Both the position numbers and the translations under genes were made by a program. The notes below the pieces were generated by a model, which saw nothing but the letters and a program-made list of their open reading frames with translations, searched no databases and had not been told where the DNA came from. A stretch of DNA of 11,267 bases from Spyradocola merdavium (GTDB taxonomy: Bacteria > Bacillota > Clostridia > Christensenellales > UBA1750). Location: positions 1-11,267 of the forward strand of contig DVIM01000110.1 in the NCBI GenBank assembly GCA_018711265.1, in the 5' to 3' direction. Numbering within the stretch: position 1 is the first letter of the stretch; each line of letters begins with the position of its first letter. Of this stretch, positions 6,633 through 11,267 are shown in pieces.

Positions 6633-6875
6633 ATGAGACTGGACAAATACTTGAAGGTATCGCGCATCATCAAGCGGCGCACGGTCGCCAACGAGGCGGC
6701 GGACGCCGGGCGCGTCGTGGTAAACGGAAAGATCGCCCGGGCGAGCTACGAGGTCAAGGCGGGGGACGTGATCGAGATCCGGTTCGGGGAAAAGCTGAAC
6801 CGCTACGAGGTCCTCTCCGTGCAGGACAACGTGGGAAAGGCGGGAGCGGCGGATCTGTACCGCCCGCTGCCGTGA
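6633..6875 (+). CDS. rqcP: RqcP (YabO)-type S4-domain ribosome quality control protein
   Basis: This 80-residue protein is essentially one S4 RNA-binding domain. MRLDKYLKVSRIIKRRTVAN (residues 1-20) is the typical RqcP/Hsp15 opening and GRVVVNGKIARASYEVKAGD (26-45) is the S4 core, followed by VIEIRFG. In Bacillus, RqcP binds the obstructed 50S subunit with RqcH and peptidyl-tRNA and promotes addition of C-terminal alanine tails to stalled chains. The ATG at 6633 is chosen because it places R2 and R16 as in known family members; a GTG at 6618 would add five untypical residues. The gene follows the large cold-shock-like gene by 65 nt and its stop overlaps the ispDF start by 4 nt (GTGA). The RNA-binding neighbour upstream hints at a translation-linked operon. 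The general S4 annotation (Hsp15-like) is the alternative. Confidence 0.9.
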   Translation: MRLDKYLKVSRIIKRRTVANEAADAGRVVVNGKIARASYEVKAGDVIEIRFGEKLNRYEVLSVQDNVGKAGAADLYRPLP

Positions 6876-8077
6876 GCGCCTGCGGCGCCGGCCCTGCGGG
6901 CGCGGTCTATGCGGTGATCGTCGCCGCGGGGAGCGGGACGCGCATGGGCGCGGGGATCAACAAGGTGCTTCTGGATCTGCGGGGCGAATCCGTGCTGCGG
7001 CACGCGGTGCGGCCGTTCCTGACGAGCCGGGAGATCGCGGGGGTCTGCGTCGTGTGCAAGCCGAGCGAGCAGGATCGGATACGGCAGGCCCTCCAGGGCG
7101 ACGCGGACCGCGTGACGCTGGTGTCCGGCGGGGAAACGCGGCAGGAGTCGGTCCTTGCGGGCCTGCGCGCGCTGCCGGCGGGCGCGGAGTTCGTGCTCGT
7201 GCACGACGGCGCGCGGCCGCTCGTGACGGAGCGGATCGTCGCGGACTGCCTTGCCGCGCTGCGGGCGGAGGGCTCGGCCGTGGCCTGCACGCGCGTTTCG
7301 GACACCATCAAGCGCGCAGAGGGCGGCATGGTGCAGGGCACCGTGCCGCGGGACGGCCTGCGCGCCGTGCAGACGCCGCAGGGATTCCGCGCCGCCGATC
7401 TGCGCCGCGCCATGGAGGCGGCCCAGGCGGAGAACGCGCAGATCACGGACGAGGCGAGCGCCATGGAGCGCCTCGGGCTGCCGGTGCGCCTGGTGGAGTG
7501 CGGGGACGTGAACCTGAAGATCACGACCGCGACGGACATGGTGCTGGCCGAGGCGGTGCTGCGCGCGCGCAGCGCGCAGGAGCGCGCAGATCCCGCGCCG
7601 CGCGTGGGGCTGGGCTACGACGTGCACCGGCTGGCGCCGGGGCGGCGCCTGGTGCTCTGCGGCGTGGAGATCCCCTATGAACGGGGGTTGGACGGGCACA
7701 GCGATGCGGACGTCGCGGTCCACGCGCTGATGGACGCCATGCTCGGCGCGGCGTGCCTGGGGGACATCGGCCGCCTGTACCCGGACACGGACGAAAGGTA
7801 CCGCGGGGCGGACTCTATGGACCTATTGCGGGACGTGGCGCGCCGCGTGCAGGACGCGGGCCTGCGCGTGGTGCACGCGGACGTGACGATCGTGGCGCAG
7901 GCGCCGAAGCTCCAGGGGTACATGCCGCAGATGGTGCGCAGCCTGGCCGAGGCGCTGCCCGGCGCGGCGGTCAACGTCAAGGCCACCACGACCGAGCGCC
8001 TGGGCTTTGCCGGCCGGGGCGAGGGGATCGCGGCGCAGGCGTCGGCAACGCTCGTGCCCATCGCGGTGACTCGATGA
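6872..8077 (+). CDS. ispDF: Bifunctional IspD-IspF (MEP cytidylyltransferase / MECDP synthase)
   Basis: This 401-residue fusion carries out two non-consecutive steps of the non-mevalonate isoprenoid pathway in the cytosol. Residues 12-230 are IspD, which transfers CMP to 2-C-methyl-D-erythritol 4-phosphate: the nucleotide loop AAGSGTRMGAGINKV (18-32, with R24 and K31), HDGARPLV (111-118), QTPQGFR (167-173) and NLKITTATDM (214-223). Residues 244-400 are IspF, which cyclises the CDP-ME phosphate product to MECDP: GLGYDVHRL (246-254), HSDADVAVHALMDAMLG (276-292), and TTTERLGF (372-379). The expected zinc ligands are D250, H252 and H284, with spacing identical to E. coli D8/H10/H42. The linker is only about 15 residues. 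The GTG start at 6872 overlaps the rqcP stop and the stop overlaps the mutY ATG, so the three genes are coupled. Single IspD or IspF is excluded because both domains are complete in one frame. Confidence 0.96.
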   Translation: MSACGAGPAGAVYAVIVAAGSGTRMGAGINKVLLDLRGESVLRHAVRPFLTSREIAGVCVVCKPSEQDRIRQALQGDADRVTLVSGGETRQESVLAGLRALPAGAEFVLVHDGARPLVTERIVADCLAALRAEGSAVACTRVSDTIKRAEGGMVQGTVPRDGLRAVQTPQGFRAADLRRAMEAAQAENAQITDEASAMERLGLPVRLVECGDVNLKITTATDMVLAEAVLRARSAQERADPAPRVGLGYDVHRLAPGRRLVLCGVEIPYERGLDGHSDADVAVHALMDAMLGAACLGDIGRLYPDTDERYRGADSMDLLRDVARRVQDAGLRVVHADVTIVAQAPKLQGYMPQMVRSLAEALPGAAVNVKATTTERLGFAGRGEGIAAQASATLVPIAVTR

Positions 8078-9099
8078 GGACGGAGGGCTTGCTCGCCTGG
8101 TATGCGCGGGAAAAGCGGGACCTGCCCTGGCGGCGGGACCGGGACCCTTACCGGATCTGGATCTCGGAGACGATGCTGCAGCAGACGCGGGTGGAGGCGG
8201 TGCGGCCGCGGTATGAGGCGTTCCTCGCGGCGCTGCCGGACGTGCGCGCGCTGGCCGCGGTGCCGGAGGAGGCGCTGCTCAAGCTCTGGGAGGGGCTGGG
8301 CTACTATGCGCGGGCGCGCAACCTGCGCAGGGCGGCGCAGGAGATCGCAAAGCGCGGGGGCTTTCCGCGCACGGTCGCGGCGCTGCGGACCCTGCCGGGC
8401 TTTGGGCCGTATACGGCCGGGGCCGTGGCCTCGATCGCCTTTGGCGAGCGCGCGGCGGCGGTGGATGGGAACGTGCTGCGCGTCTGGGCGCGCCTGGACG
8501 CGGTGGCGGAGGACGTGCGCAGCCCTTCCGCGCGGCGCGCGTGCGAGGCGGCGGTGCTGGCGGCCATGCCGCCGGACGCGGACCCCGGCGCGTACAACCA
8601 GGCGCTGATGGAGCTGGGCGCGCTCGTCTGCACGCCGCGGGGGCCAAAGTGCGCGTCCTGCCCGGTCGCTTCCGGGTGCTGCGCGCGCGAGGAGGGATTG
8701 GAAGCCGTACTGCCCGTGCGCGCGCCCGCGCCGGCGCGGGCGGTGGAGGCCTTTGACGTCTATCTGATCCTGGAGGAGGGGCACGCGCTGGTGCGGCGGC
8801 GCCCGGCGCGCGGGCTGCTGGCGGGGCTCTGGGAGTTTCCGCACGGGGAGGAGATCGCGCGCCTTGCGCAGCCCGTGCGCGAAGGGCCGCCGGCACGGCA
8901 CGTGTTCACGCACCGGATCTGGGAGATGCGCGGGGTCTACGCGCGCCTTTTGCCGGGCGCGCGGGAGGAGATCGTGGGTCGGGAGGACTGGGCCTGGGCG
9001 GATGCGGCGGCGCTGCGGGCGCTGCCCATGGCCTCGGCGATGGAAAGATACAGGCAGGACGTGTTGGAAAACGGGGGGCTGACGCGATGGACGACTTGA
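8074..9099 (+). CDS. mutY: A/G-specific adenine glycosylase MutY
   Basis: This 341-residue DNA repair enzyme removes adenine mispaired with 8-oxoguanine. The catalytic domain shows DLPWRRDRDPYRIWISE (residues 16-32, general acid E32 in SETMLQQTRV), the helix-hairpin-helix LPGFGPYTAGA (107-117), and catalytic D131 in VDGNV. The 4Fe-4S cluster ligands are C186, C193, C196 and C202 (CX6CX2CX5C), with an extra C203. A C-terminal MutT/NUDIX-like domain (about 222-335) contains GLWEFPHG (251-258) and HVFTHRIW (276-283), the loop that reads 8-oxoguanine; here it is FTH rather than the more usual FSH. The ATG at 8074 overlaps the ispDF stop as ATGA. The 3' end overlaps the next gene by 13 nt. All catalytic and cluster residues are present, so the gene appears functional. 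Confidence 0.96.
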   Translation: MRTEGLLAWYAREKRDLPWRRDRDPYRIWISETMLQQTRVEAVRPRYEAFLAALPDVRALAAVPEEALLKLWEGLGYYARARNLRRAAQEIAKRGGFPRTVAALRTLPGFGPYTAGAVASIAFGERAAAVDGNVLRVWARLDAVAEDVRSPSARRACEAAVLAAMPPDADPGAYNQALMELGALVCTPRGPKCASCPVASGCCAREEGLEAVLPVRAPAPARAVEAFDVYLILEEGHALVRRRPARGLLAGLWEFPHGEEIARLAQPVREGPPARHVFTHRIWEMRGVYARLLPGAREEIVGREDWAWADAAALRALPMASAMERYRQDVLENGGLTRWTT

Positions 9100-9635
9100 T
9101 GGAGCTGTTGGAAAACTTCCAGGGAGCCTATGCGGAGCGGGATCTTGCGCGGGCGGAGGAGTGGATCCGGGAGATCTTTGTGGAGGAGGAGCCGGTCTAC
9201 TTCGGCGTGAGCCCTGCGGAGGAGTGCCTGGGCGCGGGGCGGATCCTGCGCCTGATCGGCTACGATTGGACGGTCTGGGGCACGCTGATGCTCGACTTTG
9301 ACAGCCTGATCCGCCACGACTACGGCGCGGCGGCGGACTTCGTGCTCACGGGGTATGTGGACTGGGAGATCGCGGAGGACGCGTTCCTGGGCCGGGCGAT
9401 GATGGACGTAAAGGACCTGGTGCTGCGCGGGGGCGACGCGGCCACGCTGCTGCACGAGCTGAACACGCTCTCCGCCAAGATGCTGATGGAGTCCAGCCGC
9501 GGCACGCGCCACATCCTGCCCGTGCGCATGAGCGGCATGGCGGTGCGCTGCCCCGACGGGAAGATGCGCTTCAGCCACCTGCACCTCTCGCACCCGACGC
9601 AGACCTACCCGGACTGCCGGATCGAAAGGCGCTAA
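9087..9635 (+). CDS. NTF2/SnoaL-like fold protein
   Basis: This 182-residue protein starts LLENFQGAYAERDLARAEEWIREIF (quoted here as LLENFQGAYAERD at residues 7-19, then an acidic helix), followed by EEPVYFGVSPAEECLG and IGYDWTVWG. This pattern of an amphipathic helix, then VYFGT-type, then DWxxWG is characteristic of nuclear transport factor 2 / SnoaL-like proteins of Firmicutes. These cone-shaped folds host varied enzymatic or ligand-binding functions, so no reaction is assigned. No signal peptide or membrane segment is seen. The ATG at 9087 lies inside the last codons of mutY, with GGGGGG at 9073-9078 as ribosome binding site. An in-frame ATG at 9099 is an alternative start. It is the last gene of the operon, 5 nt before the terminator hairpin. 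Confidence 0.78.
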   Translation: MDDLMELLENFQGAYAERDLARAEEWIREIFVEEEPVYFGVSPAEECLGAGRILRLIGYDWTVWGTLMLDFDSLIRHDYGAAADFVLTGYVDWEIAEDAFLGRAMMDVKDLVLRGGDAATLLHELNTLSAKMLMESSRGTRHILPVRMSGMAVRCPDGKMRFSHLHLSHPTQTYPDCRIERR

Positions 9636-9640
9636 AGCTG

Positions 9641-9683
9641 CGCAAAAAGAGGGAGACGACGAATGTCGTCTCCCTCTTTTGCG
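9641..9683. terminator. Bidirectional intrinsic terminator
   Basis: The arms CGCAAAAAGAGGGAGACGAC (9641-9660) and its near-complement at 9665-9683 pair over 19 bp with a single bulged A, around loop GAAT. The plus-strand 3' side ends CTCTTTTGCGGTTTT and the minus-strand side ends CTCTTTTTGCG, so both convergent genes, the NTF2-like gene and the repressor, can terminate here. The repressor stop (9695) is 12 nt away. Confidence 0.9.
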
Positions 9684-9694
9684 GTTTTGGGGCG

Positions 9695-10273
9695 TCACCA
9701 CTCGCGGATGGTGCGGATGACCTTGCCGAGGATGCGGCACTCGTCCCCGCGCAGGGCGATGGGCGTATAGGCGTTGTTGAAGGGCTGGAGGATCACGCTC
9801 CGGCCCGAGAAGACGACGCGCTTGATCGTCGCCTCGTCGTCCTCCAGGAGCACGACGCCGATCTCCCCGCTCTGCAGGGTCTCCTGGCTGTGGACCAGGG
9901 CGAGGTCCCCGGCCTGGATCTGCGGGGCCATGCTGTCGCCGGTGACGCGCAGGAAGAAGTATTCGTCGGGCGAGGCGACGTCTGCGACCTCATAGCCCTC
10001 GAATTCCTGGTCCGCCAGGCGGTTGAAACCTCCCTTGACCGTGCCCAGGATCGGAATGCGCGCGCCCGCGCTCTCGTACGCGCCGGAGAAGCCGAGCAGG
10101 CGGCCCACCGGGCAGCGCAGCAGCTCGGCCAGGCGGCAGAGCAGGTCGTACTCCGGCTCGCGGGTTCCGTTTTCGTAGTTGGAGAGCGCCTGACGGGTGA
10201 TGCCGAGATGGTTGGCGACTTGTTGTTGCGTCATGTGGCGCTCCTGGCGAATGGCGCGCAGGTTCTTCAACAT
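9695..10273 (-). CDS. XRE-family repressor with S24 (LexA/CI-like) autoprotease domain
   Basis: This 192-residue protein has the architecture of phage CI-type or ImmR-like repressors. Residues 1-58 form a helix-turn-helix: MTQQQVANHLGITRQALSNY (14-33) and ENGTREPEYDLL (34-45). Residues 72-190 are a LexA-like peptidase S24 domain with catalytic S114 (VTGDSMAPQI) and K151 (ATIKRVVF). They are 37 residues apart, as in E. coli LexA S119/K156. The region that normally holds the scissile Ala-Gly reads ILGTVKGGFN, so the bond would be Gly81-Gly82. Self-cleavage stimulated by RecA filaments is the expected mode but is not proven with this site. The start at 10273 has AAGGAGGG (10288-10281) 7 nt upstream. 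The gene diverges from the LexA-domain gene, with which it shares a 197-nt control region, and probably represses one or both promoters there. Confidence 0.93.
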   Translation of the reverse strand: MLKNLRAIRQERHMTQQQVANHLGITRQALSNYENGTREPEYDLLCRLAELLRCPVGRLLGFSGAYESAGARIPILGTVKGGFNRLADQEFEGYEVADVASPDEYFFLRVTGDSMAPQIQAGDLALVHSQETLQSGEIGVVLLEDDEATIKRVVFSGRSVILQPFNNAYTPIALRGDECRILGKVIRTIREW

Positions 10274-10295
10274 CGCGCATCCCTCCTTTGCCTCT

Positions 10296-10324
10296 ATTAT
10301 GCAACTGCTTGTGCGCTTTTGCAA
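10296..10324 (-). promoter_or_regulatory. Promoter of the XRE-S24 repressor gene
   Basis: On the minus strand, TTGCAA (10324-10319) and CATAAT (10301-10296) are separated by exactly 17 bp. The -10 differs from consensus at one base and the -35 is moderate. Transcription would begin near 10289 or slightly downstream, next to the ribosome binding site at 10288-10281, so the message would be nearly leaderless upstream of the Shine-Dalgarno. Confidence 0.65.
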
Positions 10325-10335
10325 GGGAGTTTTTC

Positions 10336-10353
10336 AAAGTTTTCAAAAACTTT
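10336..10353. promoter_or_regulatory. Inverted repeat between divergent promoters, candidate repressor operator
   Basis: AAAGTTTT and AAAACTTT form perfect 8-bp arms around a CA centre. The half site also recurs directly upstream as AGTTTTTCAAA (10329-10338). The element sits between the minus-strand -35 (10324) and the plus-strand -35 (10364), the expected location of an operator for a helix-turn-helix repressor such as the divergent XRE-S24 protein. Binding is inferred from position and symmetry only. Confidence 0.55.
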
Positions 10354-10363
10354 CCACAAAGTG

Positions 10364-10392
10364 TTGACATGCGGGAACTGGTGTTCTATACT
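10364..10392 (+). promoter_or_regulatory. Near-consensus promoter of the LexA-domain gene
   Basis: TTGACA (10364-10369) and TATACT (10387-10392) are separated by exactly 17 bp, one mismatch from the vegetative consensus. The predicted start near 10399 gives a leader of about 70 nt before the ATG at 10471. The spacer holds an SOS operator that abuts the -10, so the promoter is expected to be strong when derepressed. Confidence 0.88.
10375..10386 (+). promoter_or_regulatory. Gram-positive SOS (LexA) box in promoter spacer
   Basis: GAACTGGTGTTC matches the GAAC-N4-GTTC core of the Bacillus/Clostridium LexA operator exactly. Of the outer positions in the B. subtilis consensus CGAACRNRYGTTYC, the flanking C at each end and the first R are not matched. 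Its placement between -35 and -10 would block RNA polymerase, the usual geometry for DNA-damage-inducible promoters. This indicates that the downstream pair of genes belongs to the SOS regulon; it is a prediction from sequence. Confidence 0.8.
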
Positions 10393-10470
10393 AGTCTCAG
10401 CAACAAGGAGTGTCATTGCCGGGCGGGGGAAGGGCCCGCGAACGGACAAGAGAGGGAGAGTGATCTTTCG

Positions 10471-10725
10471 ATGGAACGCGAAAACAGGGAACTTTGCATG
10501 CCGGCGCCGCGCCGCAGGGGACACACGCGCCTTGCGATCTACGACTTCATCGTGGCCTTTACGGAGCAATACGGATTCCCGCCGACGATCCGGGAGATCG
10601 GGCAGGGCCTGGGGCTGTCCTCGCCGGGCACGGTGAGCATGCACCTGAAGCACCTGGAGCAGGACAAGCTCATCGAGCGCTACGCCAACCACGCGCGCGC
10701 CATCCGCGTGCGTGGCATCCTGTAG
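10471..10725 (+). CDS. LexA DNA-binding-domain-only protein (no S24 protease domain)
   Basis: This 84-residue protein matches only the N-terminal winged helix of LexA: RLAIYDFIVAFTEQYGFPPT (residues 20-39), then IREIGQGLGLSSPGTVSMHL (40-59), then KHLEQDKLIERYANHARAIRV. Full LexA has about 200 residues. Here a TAG follows directly after the wing, with no S24 domain in any frame downstream, so it is either a natural solo domain or a truncated paralogue. It should still bind SOS boxes but could not self-cleave or use the LexA dimerisation domain. An SOS box lies in its promoter, suggesting feedback or competition with full LexA. The ATG at 10471 has GGGAGAG about 10 nt upstream; an in-frame ATG at 10498 is a shorter alternative. 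It is followed 20 nt later by the HTH gene. Confidence 0.88.
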   Translation: MERENRELCMPAPRRRGHTRLAIYDFIVAFTEQYGFPPTIREIGQGLGLSSPGTVSMHLKHLEQDKLIERYANHARAIRVRGIL

Positions 10726-10745
10726 ACGGGGGAGGGGAGGAGACG

Positions 10746-11084
10746 ATGCAGCTTCCGCGCAAATACCACAATCGGGTCCTGTACGCGCTGGAGAGGACCA
10801 AAGCGCTGCGCAGCGGGGAGATCGACGCAGACCCGCGCTGGCTGCAGTGCATCGACCGGGTGCTGGCGGACGTGCCGGACGAGGGGATGCGCGCGTTCTT
10901 CGATCAGTTCTTCCAGGAGGGGCTGAGCTGCGACGACATCCAGGCGAACCTGTTCATCGAGCGGTCCACGCTCTACAACTGGCGGGACTACTTCCTCTGG
11001 CATGTGGCGCTGGAGGCGGCGCTGGCGGGGGTTCTGCCGCAGGAGGGGCGCTGCGGCGCGCGCCGGGAGGATGCCGCAGGCTGA
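10746..11084 (+). CDS. Small helix-turn-helix protein resembling phage ArpU/RinA-type regulators
   Basis: This 112-residue protein begins MQLPRKYHNRVLYALERTKA. The central part has acidic helices (EGMRAFFDQFFQEG at about residues 46-59). A likely helix-turn-helix follows, CDDIQANLFIERSTLYNWRD (61-80), then FLWHVALEAAL. The pattern of a helix, then I-x-x-x-L-x-I-x-x-S/R-T-x-Y-x-x-R, then a hydrophobic helix ending in Ala is typical of phage late-transcription activators of the RinA/ArpU kind and of sigma region 4-like domains. This is a resemblance, not a family assignment. A very strong ribosome binding site (GGGGAGGGGAGGAG, 10729-10742) precedes the ATG at 10746. It lies in the same SOS-box-controlled transcript as the LexA-domain gene. 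The last 16 residues (CGARREDAAG and neighbours) are low complexity. Confidence 0.72.
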   Translation: MQLPRKYHNRVLYALERTKALRSGEIDADPRWLQCIDRVLADVPDEGMRAFFDQFFQEGLSCDDIQANLFIERSTLYNWRDYFLWHVALEAALAGVLPQEGRCGARREDAAG

Positions 11085-11164
11085 GCGCCCACCCTCGGAA
11101 ATCCGCAGCGGCGGCGAGGGGGAACCGGGCGCGATCCGCTCTTTTCGGGGACGCGCGCGTCGGG

Positions 11165-11189
11165 AAAAGCGCCTGCGCTTTGCGCTTTT
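11165..11189 (+). terminator. Weak hairpin, possible secondary terminator
   Basis: AAAAGCGC (11165-11172) pairs with GCGCTTTT (11182-11189) around a 9-nt loop and is followed by one more T. The T-tract lies mostly within the stem, so it is a weak terminator at best. It precedes the strong terminator 30 nt downstream. Confidence 0.4.
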
Positions 11190-11219
11190 TGGAAGCGAGC
11201 CGGTGTCGCCGGGGCGCTC

Positions 11220-11250
11220 GGGGAAGGGGCTGGGCCCCTTCCCCTTTTTT
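11220..11250 (+). terminator. Strong intrinsic terminator of the regulator operon
   Basis: GGGGAAGGGGC (11220-11230) pairs perfectly with GCCCCTTCCCC (11234-11244) around loop TGG and is followed by six T residues (11245-11250). It ends the transcript of the LexA-domain and HTH genes. Apart from this and the weak hairpin, the region from 11085 to the end of the window shows no gene. Confidence 0.92.
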
Positions 11251-11267
11251 GCCTGCGGCAGGGAACC

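Noticed and set aside
10420..10438. Hairpin CGGGC/GCCCG in the leader of the LexA-domain gene as a riboswitch or attenuator
   Set aside because: It has only 5 bp with a 9-nt loop in GC-rich sequence and no T-run or conserved aptamer features.
10288..10470. Upstream extension of the LexA-domain frame to 10288
   Set aside because: It would start before the promoter and antisense to the repressor leader; the residues do not resemble LexA, and the conserved helix begins after 10471.

Overview
The window looks like a piece of chromosome from a very GC-rich Clostridia-like Firmicute, probably an uncultured gut lineage. The grounds are strong AGGAGG-type ribosome binding sites, an RqcP (YabO)-type S4 protein, a Gram-positive-type SOS operator (GAAC-N4-GTTC), a DUF6440 protein, and GC-rich coding sequence that leaves long open shadow frames on the opposite strand. 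Taxonomy is inferred from gene content only.

Layout. Positions 1-475 are non-coding: a perfect 32-bp palindrome at 22-53, then three copies of a roughly 135-bp tandem unit, each with two hairpins, then a minus-strand terminator. A minus-strand cluster at 3338-476 encodes a TIM-barrel sugar phosphate isomerase/epimerase, a DUF6440 protein, a Gfo/Idh/MocA dehydrogenase and a four-cysteine iron-sulfur flavoprotein-like protein. It resembles a small sugar or polyol catabolic unit whose substrate cannot be read from the sequence.

A divergent plus-strand operon starts at a good sigma-A promoter (3490-3517). Its first gene is a 997-residue protein that I cannot name, with an Sm-like N-terminus, three degenerate cold-shock (OB-fold) modules, a helical middle and a C-terminal alpha/beta region. 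It is followed by rqcP (ribosome quality control), a fused ispDF (MEP isoprenoid pathway), mutY (adenine glycosylase) and an NTF2/SnoaL-like protein. From rqcP onward the genes overlap and are probably translationally coupled. The operon ends at a bidirectional hairpin terminator (9641-9683) shared with the convergent repressor gene.

The last section is a compact regulatory module. A minus-strand XRE-S24 (CI/LexA-like) repressor diverges from a plus-strand pair: an 84-residue protein that is only the LexA DNA-binding domain, and a 112-residue phage-regulator-like helix-turn-helix protein. The promoter of the pair is near-consensus (TTGACA-N17-TATACT) and carries a GAAC-N4-GTTC SOS box in its spacer. 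Another inverted repeat lies between the two divergent promoters. This arrangement of an SOS-box promoter driving a protease-less LexA fragment opposite an S24 repressor is, with the 997-residue protein, the most interesting content here. A strong terminator at 11220-11250 closes the plus-strand unit.
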